A stretch of 64,000 bases of DNA, taken from assembly GCA_025966315.1 (NCBI GenBank), contig JAOPUZ010000048.1, positions 1 to 64,000 on the forward strand, given 5' to 3'. The stretch comes from Frankiales bacterium (GTDB taxonomy: Bacteria; Actinomycetota; Actinomycetes; Mycobacteriales; Jatrophihabitantaceae). Shown piece by piece: positions 25,887 to 34,822 of the stretch. The stretch's first letter is position 1. Every line of letters begins with the position of its first letter. The position numbers were made by a program, and so were the translations under genes. The notes beneath the pieces were generated by a model that saw only the letters and a list, made by a program, of their open reading frames with translations, was not told the origin of the DNA and ran no database searches.

Positions 25887-26957
25887 TCACCATTGCAGCA
25901 GTACGAGCTCCGAGCAGAACCCCGGGCCCATGGCCAGCAGCACGCCGGGCGAACCGGGCTCGAATGTCCGTTTCTGTAGCGTGTCCTGCAGCACGTGCAA
26001 CACCGAGGACGACGATAGGTTGCCCACCTCGGCCAGTGAGCGCCAGGTGATCTCCAGGGCCTCCGGTGGCAGGTCGAGGCTGCTTTCGATGGCTTCGATC
26101 ACCTTCGGCCCACCGGGATGCGACACCCAGCCCGCAACGTCGGAGATCGCGAGGTCGTGGGCGCCCAGCAGCGCCTGCACATCGCCGGGCAGGTAATGCC
26201 GGGCGAGCGCTGGGACGTTCGCGTCGAGCACGATCCGCAGCCCGGATGCGCCGATATCCCAGCCCATCGTTCGCACCGTGTCGGGGTAAAGGTGCGAGCG
26301 CGAGTCGAGCACCGTCGGGGTGGGCCCGGCCACCCGGAGATCGGCCGCGCGCTCCGTGCCGACCGCCACCACCGCCGCGGCACCGTCACCGAAGAGACCG
26401 CTCGCGACCAGGTTCGCCACCGATGAATCATCACGCTGCAGCGTGAGTGAACAGAGTTCCACCGAGACCAGTACGGCGACGTCGGCGGGATGACCGATCA
26501 GGTAGTCGTGTAGCCGCGCTATGCCCGAGGCTCCGGCAACGCAGCCCAGGCCGAACACGGGAACCCGCTTGACGTCGGTTCGCAAGCCGAGTTCGGTGGC
26601 AATCCTGGCGTCGATGGACGGCGCGGCCATACCGGTGACCGACGTGAAGATGATCAGGTCGACGTCACTCGGCTGCAGACCGGCATCGTCGAGCGCCGCC
26701 TTCAGCGCCGCGGACCCGAGCCGGACGCCGGCTTCGATGAAGATGTCGTTGGCCGCACCGAAGCCCTGCACAGCCTGATAGTCCGCCAGCCGCAGGACGA
26801 GGTGTCGGTTGTCGACCTTCGCGCTGGCGTGCAGTCGGCGCAACAACGCCCGCTGCCGTTCATCGCTGACACACCACTGCGCAAACGCCTCGGTTATCTC
26901 ATCTTGGGGATACCGGTGATCCGGCAGCACCCCGTGCACCGCGGCGATGGTGGTCAT
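25887..26957 (-). CDS. Type III polyketide synthase
   Basis: 356 residues, chalcone/stilbene-synthase fold. The catalytic triad is visible: Cys139 in [10 protein letters not shown], His in SHPGGPKV and Asn in VGNLSSSS. It extends an acyl-CoA starter with malonyl-CoA and cyclises the product to resorcinols, pyrones or naphthols. Pairing with an ICMT-like methyltransferase points to alkylresorcinol-type phenolic lipids (SrsA-like). Divergent from a membrane protein and nitroreductase pair at 27 kb. Confidence 0.93.
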   Translation of the reverse strand: MTTIAAVHGVLPDHRYPQDEITEAFAQWCVSDERQRALLRRLHASAKVDNRHLVLRLADYQAVQGFGAANDIFIEAGVRLGSAALKAALDDAGLQPSDVDLIIFTSVTGMAAPSIDARIATELGLRTDVKRVPVFGLGCVAGASGIARLHDYLIGHPADVAVLVSVELCSLTLQRDDSSVANLVASGLFGDGAAAVVAVGTERAADLRVAGPTPTVLDSRSHLYPDTVRTMGWDIGASGLRIVLDANVPALARHYLPGDVQALLGAHDLAISDVAGWVSHPGGPKVIEAIESSLDLPPEALEITWRSLAEVGNLSSSSVLHVLQDTLQKRTFEPGSPGVLLAMGPGFCSELVLLQW

Positions 26958-27042
26958 CGTCTTAGCTTAGGAGCCTCGCGGAGAATCCGCCGCGGGCAGA
27001 AACGCTCGAAGCCACAGCAACAACCGGACGGGAGGGAGCAGC

Positions 27043-27372
27043 GTGTCCGTGCTGAGCAGCTTGATGCTCGTGGCGATCGTCACCTATCTGGTGAACTGTG
27101 CGCTCGGCCTCGGCGTCACGTTCCGGCTGGTGGACACCAGCGCGATCCACTGGATCCACCACGCCTTGTTCTTCGTGGTCGCGGCCAGTGCGGCGGCTGC
27201 CGCGATCGCGGCCATTGTGACCGGGCATCGAACCGGATGGTGGCTGGCGGTCGTATTCATTCCGTACGCAGTCCTACCCTTCGTCCGAGCACCATCCGCG
27301 CGACACGTACAGCTGGCGCTGTCGGCCGCACCGTTCTATCTGATCAGCGCGCTATTCATCTGGAGGACGTGA
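27043..27372 (+). CDS. Small four-helix membrane protein
   Basis: 109 residues with about four transmembrane segments and almost no loops; no family is recognised. GTG at 27043 lies behind GGGAGGGAG. The stop is one base before the GTG of the nitroreductase gene, so the two are coupled. Divergent from the type III PKS genes; a role in the same pathway is possible but unsupported. Confidence 0.65.
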   Translation: MSVLSSLMLVAIVTYLVNCALGLGVTFRLVDTSAIHWIHHALFFVVAASAAAAAIAAIVTGHRTGWWLAVVFIPYAVLPFVRAPSARHVQLALSAAPFYLISALFIWRT

Positions 27373-27373
27373 C

Positions 27374-28174
27374 GTGGACTTCTTCGACGTGATCCGAAAC
27401 CGACGGACCACCAACGGCCCGTTCCGGCCCGATCCGGTGACGGCCGAACATCAGCGGCTGCTGGTCACGGTGGCAGGCATGGCCCCGTCGCATTTCAACA
27501 GTCAGCCGTGGCGGTTCGTCCTCATCGACGCACCGGAGACGATCTCGGCGGTGGCCGACATCAGCCGCGACAGCATGCGGACGTTGCTCGAAGAGGGGAC
27601 GTTCTGGCAGCGGTACCGTCCGTACTTCCGCTTCTCGGCCGAAGAGATGGAAACGCGCCGAGACGGCATCTATTTCGACCAGTTACCGGCGCTGCTCAAG
27701 CCCTTCACCAAACATATTTTCACCGGCACCGGCCAAGCCATCATGAATCGGTTCAACGTCCCCCGCACGCTGGCCGAGGACAACCGCAAGCTGGTAGCGG
27801 AGTCCCCGTTGCTGCTCGCGGTCATGCTCGACAAGAAGGAATACCGACCGGGTGAGCTGTCCGGCTTCTATTCGGTGTTCGGGCTCGGAGCAGCCGTCGA
27901 GAACATCTGGCTGGCCACGGTCGCCCTCGGCATGGGGATCCAGTTCGTCTCGACGCCGATGGAGATTCCGGCCAACTGGCAGAAGATCCACTCCTTGCTG
28001 CACGTGCCCGAGGAGTTCGAGCTGATGGCCATCTACCGGCTCGGCTACTTGCCCGAAAGTACCAAGCGTCCGACCATCGATTGGTCCAGCCGACAGCGCA
28101 AGACGATCCCCCAGTACGTGTTCCGCAACGACTGCCGGACACCGGAACCGGATGGAGCTTTACCCGCAATCTGA
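27374..28174 (+). CDS. Nitroreductase-family flavoprotein
   Basis: 266 residues. The N-terminal [14 protein letters not shown] and [12 protein letters not shown] segments are the FMN-phosphate and nitroreductase signatures. The C-terminal part ([25 protein letters not shown]) completes the fold. It reduces quinones, nitro groups or similar with NAD(P)H. GTG at 27374. Its pairing with a small membrane protein and location next to a phenolic-lipid PKS make a quinone-type substrate plausible. Confidence 0.88.
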   Translation: MDFFDVIRNRRTTNGPFRPDPVTAEHQRLLVTVAGMAPSHFNSQPWRFVLIDAPETISAVADISRDSMRTLLEEGTFWQRYRPYFRFSAEEMETRRDGIYFDQLPALLKPFTKHIFTGTGQAIMNRFNVPRTLAEDNRKLVAESPLLLAVMLDKKEYRPGELSGFYSVFGLGAAVENIWLATVALGMGIQFVSTPMEIPANWQKIHSLLHVPEEFELMAIYRLGYLPESTKRPTIDWSSRQRKTIPQYVFRNDCRTPEPDGALPAI

Positions 28175-28405
28175 GGTCCACGAGCCCTTGCCTGCCGATT
28201 GAATTCAATATGCAGGTCGGACTTCAGGATGATCATGCCGGCGGCGGCCGTCATCGCCCCGGTTACCGCTCCGGCGCCCTGCCGGGTGGCAGCTTTGAAA
28301 CGCTGCCAAGAGGCAGTAATCTCATCCGACGGTCAGGCGCGCCCACTCGCGAGGACCGTCCGAAACGCCGTCAGAGCACGCCCCGCGAGAGGTAGATTGG
28401 TAGCC
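28175..28405. other. 231-bp leader before the GntR gene
   Basis: The GntR frame is open through most of this gap (to an ATG near 28199), but the upstream segment codes for low-complexity sequence unlike any regulator. I read it as promoter and 5' leader. AT-rich GAATTCAATATGCAG around 28200 is the best candidate promoter area. Confidence 0.45.
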
Positions 28406-29503
28406 ATGCCCCCCAAAAAGGGTCGTAATCTCAGTACCGACCAGCAGTTTTCCGTCGTGGTCGATCAGCTCGCGGGCGGGTACAAGACCATTGGCGAAAT
28501 GGTCTATGCCGTTCTGCGCGAAGCCATCCTCAGCGGCGCCTTTGCACCAGGCGAGTGGCTACGTCAGGAGTCCCTGGCCGACGCCATCGGGGTATCCCGG
28601 ATCCCGGTCCGCACTGCATTGTTGCGACTCGAATCCGAAGGCCTGATCAACTTCCATCCCCATCGCGGCGCGCGGGTCCGGACGCTGACCCCCACTCAGG
28701 TCAACGAGATCTACCGGCTGCGGACCCTGCTCGAGACGCACGCGCTGCGACTATCGGCCGAAACGATGACGCCGGAGCGACTCAGCGCGCTGGAGACGCT
28801 GGCCCGGCAACTGGACCGCCAACCCGAGGGAAGCGAATTCCTCGACGTGCGCGTGCGGTTCTACCAACAGCTCTACGACGCCGAGAGCAACGCGCTGCTC
28901 GTGCAGATGATCGATGACCTGCGCAGCCACGTCGGCCGGTACCTGCTGAGCCTGAAGTTCGAGCGCAATCACCACCACCAGCACACCGATCTGGTCGAGA
29001 AGATCAGTCGCGGCGACCTGGACGCCGCCGAGTCCTGGCTGGTTGATCACCTCGAAGAGATCCGGGAGGCCATCGCCGGGCTCACGGCCGAAGATCCCGA
29101 CGATGCGGAGCCACCGCGGACGGTGCAGCGACCGCAGTTGTCCGGCGCCGCCACTCCGAAAACGACGATCACGGAGCGCGGTCCGGCCCGCGCCGATGGA
29201 CGCGACGCCCAGCGAACGCCGACCAACGGCAAGGTCAGCGGCAGCAAGGTGACGGGCACGAAGGCGAGCGGCACGAAGGCGAGCGGCACGAAGATCAGCG
29301 CCGGCAAGGTTGCGGCGAGCAAAGTCCCCGTGAGCAAGGTGCCAGCGAACAAGGTGCCAGCGAACAAGGTGCCGGCGAAGAAAGCCCCGGCGAGCACGGT
29401 TCCGGCGAACGGAGTCATCGCGAACGGAGTCACCGGCACCAAGGTCTCGGCCGCGAAGGCGAAACCCGCCGTCAAGCGCAAGCCGGCAGCGGTCAAGGCA
29501 TAG
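28406..29503 (+). CDS. GntR/FadR-family regulator with pentapeptide-repeat basic tail
   Basis: 365 residues. A GntR winged helix occupies about 28-92 (ESLADAIGVSRIPVRTALLRLESEGL) and an FCD effector domain about 98-225. An added tail of about 140 residues follows. From residue 276 to the end it is built of 18 five-residue units such as KVSGS, KASGT, KVPAN and KVPAK, giving a very basic, disordered, histone-H1-like arm. GntR regulators normally end near residue 230-250. ATG at 28406 with AGAGGTAG upstream; the long upstream open frame is not regulator-like. Confidence 0.88.
   Translation: MPPKKGRNLSTDQQFSVVVDQLAGGYKTIGEMVYAVLREAILSGAFAPGEWLRQESLADAIGVSRIPVRTALLRLESEGLINFHPHRGARVRTLTPTQVNEIYRLRTLLETHALRLSAETMTPERLSALETLARQLDRQPEGSEFLDVRVRFYQQLYDAESNALLVQMIDDLRSHVGRYLLSLKFERNHHHQHTDLVEKISRGDLDAAESWLVDHLEEIREAIAGLTAEDPDDAEPPRTVQRPQLSGAATPKTTITERGPARADGRDAQRTPTNGKVSGSKVTGTKASGTKASGTKISAGKVAASKVPVSKVPANKVPANKVPAKKAPASTVPANGVIANGVTGTKVSAAKAKPAVKRKPAAVKA
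29231..29500 (+). repeat. 15-bp coding tandem repeats (pentapeptide array)
   Basis: Eighteen in-frame 15-bp units encode K-x-x-x-x pentapeptides in the GntR tail. Neighbouring units are near-identical (for example two GGCACGAAGGCGAGC and two AACAAGGTGCCAGCG copies), indicating expansion by slippage or unequal exchange. Unit number is expected to vary between strains. Confidence 0.9.
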
Positions 29504-29563
29504 CCGGTCACGGCCTTGGCCGCCGTACGGCCGCCGCGCAAGCCCCACGGGACAGCCGTCACC

Positions 29564-29607
29564 GCCGAGCGGTTCACGGCCGAGCGGTTCACGGCCGAGC
29601 GGTTACG
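29564..29607. repeat. Triple 15-bp tandem repeat after the GntR gene
   Basis: GCCGAGCGGTTCACG occurs at 29564-29578 and 29579-29593, with a third partial copy at 29594-29607. It sits in the gap between the GntR stop and the convergent MFS gene and runs a few bases into the MFS stop region. It has the same period as the coding repeats upstream but a different unit. Confidence 0.85.
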
Positions 29608-30946
29608 GCGTAGCGGGCAGCACGACCGCGTCACGCCGGAGCAAGCGCGGCAGCACCCACACGATCGGCAGTACCGAGAGCAGCCCGGCCGCGACGAAGG
29701 CAACACGGACGCCGGCGAACTCGCAAATTGCGCCGGCGATCGGTGCGCCGATCGGTGTGCTGCCGAGGAACACCACGCTGTAGATCGCCATCACGCGGCC
29801 GATCATCTGCGCGTCACTGCCAACTTGCAGCAGCGTCCGGGAAAACGTATTGATGACGACGTTCGCCGAGCCCATGAGAACCAGCGAGCCGAAGGCCAAC
29901 AACAGGGTCGGCGACCCGGCGGCGCAGAGATTGGCGACGGCAAACAGCAGGCAGGCCAGCGCCAGAGCACGCGCGGTCGCATGAGGAAAGCCCGCGGTGA
30001 GCATGGCTCCGATGATGGCGCCCAAGCCGAGCATGGCCGTCAGCCAACCGTACGTCTGGGCGTTGCCGTGAAAGGTGTCGGTCGCCAGTAACGGCAGCAA
30101 GACTCGAAAGTTCTGCCCGAAGATGCTCACGCAGATGACGACGAGCATCACGGCTCGCAACTGCCGGTTGTGCCAGACGTAGCGCAGCCCCTCCACGGCC
30201 TGACCGCGTGCCTTCGGAATCGGGATTCGTCTGTGTAGCTCGGACTGATTGATCAGCGCCAGTTGCACCAGCACCGCAATGAAGGACAGCGCGTTCACCC
30301 CGAAGGTGATCGATACGCCCAGCGCGGAGATTGCCACCCCAGCGATGGCCGGCCCGACCAGCCGACCAACGTTGTTCACCGTGCTGTTCAGGGTCAGCGC
30401 ATTGACGATGTCGTCCGGTCCAACCAGTTCGTTGACGAACGTCTGGCGCGCCGGGGTGTCGAACACCGTGACCAGTCCAAGTGCAACGCACAAGATGTAG
30501 ACGGCCGCCAAGGGGTGGAACCCGATGACGCTGACGAGCGCAAGCAGGCCGGCTAGGACGGCTTGCAGAGACTGGGTAATGATCAGCAGCTTGCGGGTGT
30601 CGACTCGATCGATGATCACGCCGCCCCACACCCCGAGGACCAGAATCGGCAGGAACTGCAGGGTCTGCGTCAGGCTGAGCGCTACCGCGCTGTGGGTGAG
30701 CTTCAGGACCAGCCAATCCTGGCCGACTCGTTGCATCCAGCTACCGATGACCGAAACCGTGGTGCCGATGAAGTAACGACGGTAGTTCGGCACCCGGACG
30801 GAACGAAAGGTGCGCCCGAATGCTGCGGACGCACGCGCTTGCACCTTTGACCACCGATCCGACGCATCGACCGTTGAGCCCCACCGAACCCGACACGCCG
30901 CCGGCTCGACTGCGAAGTTACTCCGCGCGGGATCCCAAAACATCAC
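29603..30946 (-). CDS. MFS exporter, DHA3 (EntS-like) type
   Basis: 447 residues with 12 predicted helices. The N-terminal YRRYFIGTTVSVIGSWMQRV and the DTPARQTFVNELV segment are typical of the enterobactin-exporter-like DHA3 group. Probably exports a small metabolite; no siderophore genes are nearby. ATG at 30946 is the first of tandem ATGs; a GTG about 34 codons in is a possible alternative, as the first 50 residues are not MFS-like. Confidence 0.88.
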   Translation of the reverse strand: MMFWDPARSNFAVEPAACRVRWGSTVDASDRWSKVQARASAAFGRTFRSVRVPNYRRYFIGTTVSVIGSWMQRVGQDWLVLKLTHSAVALSLTQTLQFLPILVLGVWGGVIIDRVDTRKLLIITQSLQAVLAGLLALVSVIGFHPLAAVYILCVALGLVTVFDTPARQTFVNELVGPDDIVNALTLNSTVNNVGRLVGPAIAGVAISALGVSITFGVNALSFIAVLVQLALINQSELHRRIPIPKARGQAVEGLRYVWHNRQLRAVMLVVICVSIFGQNFRVLLPLLATDTFHGNAQTYGWLTAMLGLGAIIGAMLTAGFPHATARALALACLLFAVANLCAAGSPTLLLAFGSLVLMGSANVVINTFSRTLLQVGSDAQMIGRVMAIYSVVFLGSTPIGAPIAGAICEFAGVRVAFVAAGLLSVLPIVWVLPRLLRRDAVVLPATP

Positions 30947-31069
30947 CCGTTCTGCGTTTCTTGGTCACATAGATGCTACCGGGCCTTAATGGCCGGTGCG
31001 CTAGGAAGGAACGACCACCACCGCTTCGAGGAGTCCGCCCGCTCTCGACGACCTGATTGGGACTGCGCA

Positions 31070-32239
31070 ATGCCTTCCAAGAACATCAACGTTGCCCGCC
31101 GCGCCGCCGGTCTGCTCACCCTCGGGCTGGCCGCCGCGACCATCGCCGGCTTCACCGGCACCGCCGCCGCCTCACCAACCCTCGCGCCGCATCAGTCGTC
31201 GAGCGGTGCCGATGCCTGTTCGCCGACGGTCACCGCCCTGGGCTTCAGCGACGCGCTGGACAAGCTCGACGTCGACGGCGTCACGCTGGGCGGGCTGTCC
31301 GACGTGGCCTGGGATCGTCGTAGCGGCGCGTACGTATCCAGCGTCGACAATCACGGCACCGATCCGGCGCGCCTCTGGTTCTATCGAAGTCTGGCGTCGC
31401 CGCGGGTCGTCGGCGCCCCGCTGGTGCTCCGCGCACCCAACGGCGTGCCCTATGACGGCACCACCTCCGACAACGAAGGCCTGGCCGTATTGCCGAACGG
31501 CGACTTCCTGGTCAGCTCGGAAACCGAACCCTCGATCCGGATATTCGGGCGTGACGGGGTACAGAAATCGCAGCTGACGGTCCCGGCGCGCTTTGCCGTC
31601 GCCGCCGCGGGTCAAGCTGGTCAGGCCACCGCGAACGCCACCCTGGAAGGTCTGACCGTGTCCCCCGACGGACGCGAAATCGTGGCCGCGATGGAAGGCG
31701 TGCTTTCCGGCGACGAGGCCAGCATCGACACCGCGGCCACGGCAACGCTTCGCCGCTTCCTCATCTACCGACCGGACCGCCGCGGTCACTGGTCACTCGT
31801 CAAGCAGGTCGGCTACCGGGTTGATGCCGGTAACCGAATCTCGGAGGTTCAGCTCTACGGCAACGATCACCTGCTCGTCATGGAGGCCGCGTTCAGCACA
31901 ACGCTGGGCAACACCATCCAGCTCTACGCCGTGCCCAGTTTGGACGGGGGACGTGACGTGAGCAAGGTCGGCAATCTGTCCACCCACGCGAGCCTGGTGC
32001 TGAAGAAGCGGCTGGTTGCCGACGTGACCAAGTGCCCTTCCCTGGGCGCGGTCGCCAAGGAATTTCAGAGCAATCCCCTCATGGACAATTACGAGGGGCT
32101 GATCGTGCAACCAGCGACCGGGCGGCACAGCAAGTCCCACCGCAAGCCCGCCGCGTACGACGTCAGCTTGATCAGCGACGACAACTTCAGCGCGACCCAA
32201 ACGACCCGAGTGCTACGGCTGGCGGCGTTCTTACCGTAA
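31070..32239 (+). CDS. Secreted esterase-like phytase-family protein
   Basis: 389 residues. An N-terminal signal peptide (about 1-35, AAATIAGFTGTAAAS) leads to a beta-propeller-like domain of the 'esterase-like activity of phytase' family, with GGLSDVAWD and YDGTTSDNEGLAVLPNGDFLVSSE. It is exported and probably acts on phosphate or carboxyl esters outside the cell; the substrate is unknown. ATG at 31070. Convergent with the LuxR genes. Confidence 0.85.
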   Translation: MPSKNINVARRAAGLLTLGLAAATIAGFTGTAAASPTLAPHQSSSGADACSPTVTALGFSDALDKLDVDGVTLGGLSDVAWDRRSGAYVSSVDNHGTDPARLWFYRSLASPRVVGAPLVLRAPNGVPYDGTTSDNEGLAVLPNGDFLVSSETEPSIRIFGRDGVQKSQLTVPARFAVAAAGQAGQATANATLEGLTVSPDGREIVAAMEGVLSGDEASIDTAATATLRRFLIYRPDRRGHWSLVKQVGYRVDAGNRISEVQLYGNDHLLVMEAAFSTTLGNTIQLYAVPSLDGGRDVSKVGNLSTHASLVLKKRLVADVTKCPSLGAVAKEFQSNPLMDNYEGLIVQPATGRHSKSHRKPAAYDVSLISDDNFSATQTTRVLRLAAFLP

Positions 32240-32254
32240 GCGGCGCGCCTGGCT

Positions 32255-33190
32255 TCACACGGCTGACAGCCACAACACGATGGCTTGGGCACGCGTATCC
32301 ACCTGTAGTTTGGCGAAGATCCGGTTGATGTGGTTCTTGACCGTCTTCTCACTCAACCAGAGCGCTTGTGCGATGTCCGCGTTGCGATAGCCGCGCGCCA
32401 TGAAGCTCATCACGTCGCGTTCCCGCGCTGACAGCGAGGACAGCGCGGCCTGCGACACCGCGGCGTCGTTGCTGGTGGCGCCGGCCCACCGTCGCCGATT
32501 GTCGATCACGTCCAGTGAAGCGGGCGGCGGGCTGTTCGTCGCCGCCCGGCTGGCCGGGGCGGGCGTCGGCGTCCGAACCTGTGCTCTTGGAACAGTGGCC
32601 AGCGGCGCACGCACCGAAGTCGAGGGTCGAAGGGGGACCACCGATCGCGGCGTAGGGGGATCCGCCGGTGGTGGCACGGCGCCGACGATGCCGCACGCAT
32701 CGCGAACGGCCTGAATGAAGTCGTCACTCGAGAACTGACCGTGCACCAGAACCGTCGGCGCACCGATCAAATCGCCCAGCCCGAGCTCGGTGATGCCGGC
32801 CTCATCGGCCATCAATACGACTGGAATCGTTCGGTCCGGCCCGAACACGCAATCGAACCGATGCCGCAGCCAGGACCGGGCTTTCGCCGATTCCGCGGAG
32901 TGGATCGAATCGGTGTCGTCGATGGAATCCTCGGACGTCACATCCGAGGCGGCCGAGGCGGATGCCAGCGTAGAGAAGTCCACCACCAGCAGGTCCGCGT
33001 CCGAACTCGTCATCAGGTCGAGCAGCCCGACGCCGGTGTCGACCATGCCGACCATGCTCGCGCCGAATTGCTCGGCGAGAACGGAGCGAATGCCGTGCCT
33101 CAGAAAGGTGTTCGTGGCCGCGACCACTACTCTTGGCCGCGCTGCCGCCGGCAGCAGGTCTGCTGCCAGTGCCGCTCGAAGTGCCGTCAT
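32255..33190 (-). CDS. LuxR-type regulator with atypical receiver domain
   Basis: 311 residues. The N-terminal part ([20 protein letters not shown]) resembles a response-regulator receiver but lacks the N-terminal acidic pair; an Asp is kept in LLVVDFS. A Pro/Ala-rich linker (about 165-235) leads to a LuxR helix-turn-helix ([32 protein letters not shown]). Probably not controlled by ordinary phosphorylation. It follows a second LuxR gene by nine bases and no histidine kinase is adjacent. Confidence 0.85.
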   Translation of the reverse strand: MTALRAALAADLLPAAARPRVVVAATNTFLRHGIRSVLAEQFGASMVGMVDTGVGLLDLMTSSDADLLVVDFSTLASASAASDVTSEDSIDDTDSIHSAESAKARSWLRHRFDCVFGPDRTIPVVLMADEAGITELGLGDLIGAPTVLVHGQFSSDDFIQAVRDACGIVGAVPPPADPPTPRSVVPLRPSTSVRAPLATVPRAQVRTPTPAPASRAATNSPPPASLDVIDNRRRWAGATSNDAAVSQAALSSLSARERDVMSFMARGYRNADIAQALWLSEKTVKNHINRIFAKLQVDTRAQAIVLWLSAV

Positions 33191-33199
33191 GATGTCTCC

Positions 33200-33841
33200 T
33201 CAGATCAGGCCGGCGCGGAGAGCGCAAGCCACAGCGTGGGAACGGTTACGGGCCTGCAGCCTGGTCAAGATCGCGTACAGCAGGTTCTTGACCGTGCGCT
33301 CGGAGTACGCGATGCGCTCGGCGATCTCGCTCGTGCCGTGGCCTTCGGCCAGCAGCCGGAGCACGTCCAACTCGCGCGAATCGAAGATTGCCTCCGACCG
33401 GGCTCCGTTCTGTGCGAGCAGGTCTCGCAGCCGGGCGTCGAGTGAGGCCCGGGCGCGCTCGCTGCCGGGTGAGGATTCGGCGTTGGTGGCGCGATCCCGG
33501 TAGGCGTGCACGACCTCGTCCGGCAGTCGCTGTGGGGTCACCTCGTGCCGACCCAGCACGGTCACGACCCGGCAGGCCGCAGCGGCCGAAATGTGTTCCT
33601 CAGCCATGTGATCGGTGACCAGAATGGTGCGTAACCGGCGGCTCGCGGCCGCGTCGCGGAGCTTGATCAGCGTGGCTGGATCAACGATATCGACGCACAT
33701 CACCAGAACGTCGGCCACGGACAGTTCCGACTGCGGCAGAATCTGCAGCTCCGGGCTGAAGCGCAGGTGGTCAGCGAGGCCGGCCGCGGTCAACGGGTCG
33801 GACGCTTCGACGACTACTCGTACCCGAGAAATGTTGAACAC
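33200..33841 (-). CDS. LuxR-type regulator with atypical receiver domain (second of pair)
   Basis: 213 residues. A receiver-like domain (VRVVVEASDPLTAAGLADHL, Asp in VMCVDIVD) precedes a LuxR helix-turn-helix (DSRELDVLRLLAEGHGTSE, SERTVKNLLYAILTRL). GTG at 33841 is preferred to TTG at 33847. Upstream member of a two-gene operon with the 32255-33190 regulator; the two may work as a heterodimer or cascade (inference). Targets are not evident from neighbours. Confidence 0.82.
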   Translation of the reverse strand: MFNISRVRVVVEASDPLTAAGLADHLRFSPELQILPQSELSVADVLVMCVDIVDPATLIKLRDAAASRRLRTILVTDHMAEEHISAAAACRVVTVLGRHEVTPQRLPDEVVHAYRDRATNAESSPGSERARASLDARLRDLLAQNGARSEAIFDSRELDVLRLLAEGHGTSEIAERIAYSERTVKNLLYAILTRLQARNRSHAVACALRAGLI

Positions 33842-34081
33842 CCCCAAATTTGAGCTTGATGGGAGGAGTCTGCGGGGGCGTTCTCTATGAAGTCTTCATC
33901 CTTTCTGCACAGAGTCCTACGGCCCGTCTGCACAGGGCTCTGCGGCCCGTCTACACGGAGTTTGGTGCGGTCTGCAGCGAGCCCGGCAACTCGTTCACAG
34001 TCGGAGTTCGCGCTTACCGCCGGAGCTCCGCGGCCCGATCTGCCGAGCCGCGTCGAGGCGCGTGCAGACGGGACGGGACGG
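33842..34081. repeat. 240-bp spacer with imperfect 19-bp repeats
   Basis: Between the LuxR pair and the nucleoside-kinase-like gene. Copies of CGGCCCGTCT(G/A)CACAGGG-like sequence around 33908-33960 lie within it. The LuxR promoter should be in the part next to 33842. No gene is seen. Confidence 0.45.
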
Positions 34082-34720
34082 TCACGGACTTGCGACGCGG
34101 ACGATCACGTCGGCCGCCGAGCGGGCCGCGCGGATGACGCGCGCGTTCGCCTCGTCGGTTCCGACGGCCCAGTCGTGCGCTGCCTGAGCCGACCGCCCGA
34201 ATCGGATGTGACGCGCGATGAGCCGTTGCCGGCGGGTCTCGTCGTCCAGCTCCAAATACCACGCCTCGTCCAGCAGATCTCGCGCCGTGCGCAGGTCCGG
34301 CTGCTCGAGCAACAGGTAATTGCCTTCCACGATGATCACGCGCACGGATCGGTCGACGGCGATTCCGGCCGCGACCGGTTCCTCGATCTCACGACGGAAG
34401 ACCGGCGCGTACACAACGTCGTCCTCGTTGGCGCGCAACCGTTGCACCAGATCTCGGTAACCGGCCAGGTCAAAGGTGTCAGGCGCGCCTTTGCGGCTGC
34501 CTCGCCCGAGGTCTCGCAACACCTGGTTCGACAGGTGGAAACCGTCGAACGGTACAACCATCGCGCCTTCGTACTGCTCAGCCAAGGACGCCGCGACGGT
34601 GGACTTGCCGACGCCCGGCGGCCCGGCGATGCCGACGATGACCCGGTCCGCGGCAGCCCCGGCCAGCAACCCCAACCGGTCCGGCAGCGCGGACAAAGCC
34701 AATGTCACGGGCTGCGCCAT
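34082..34720 (-). CDS. P-loop nucleoside/nucleotide kinase-family protein
   Basis: 212 residues. Walker A is GIAGPPGVGKST (about 30-41), with the PFDGFHLSNQVL substrate segment and an IIVEGNYLLL strand as in uridine-kinase/phosphoribulokinase-like proteins. Likely phosphorylates a nucleoside or sugar. ATG at 34720; the frame continues upstream but that part overlaps the divergent DUF4328 gene and is not kinase-like. Confidence 0.88.
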   Translation of the reverse strand: MAQPVTLALSALPDRLGLLAGAAADRVIVGIAGPPGVGKSTVAASLAEQYEGAMVVPFDGFHLSNQVLRDLGRGSRKGAPDTFDLAGYRDLVQRLRANEDDVVYAPVFRREIEEPVAAGIAVDRSVRVIIVEGNYLLLEQPDLRTARDLLDEAWYLELDDETRRQRLIARHIRFGRSAQAAHDWAVGTDEANARVIRAARSAADVIVRVASP

Positions 34721-34822
34721 GGCCGAATCGTATGCGGTGTCCGGCAGCGAGCGGCCTGCCGACGATAGGCTCGGCCCACGCGCGCTGACCGCTCGCCAGG
34801 TCGACCTGAGGAGTTCTCGTTG

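Noticed and set aside
28199-28405. Upstream part of the GntR reading frame
   Set aside because: Low-complexity sequence with no regulator similarity; ATG 28406 has the better signal.
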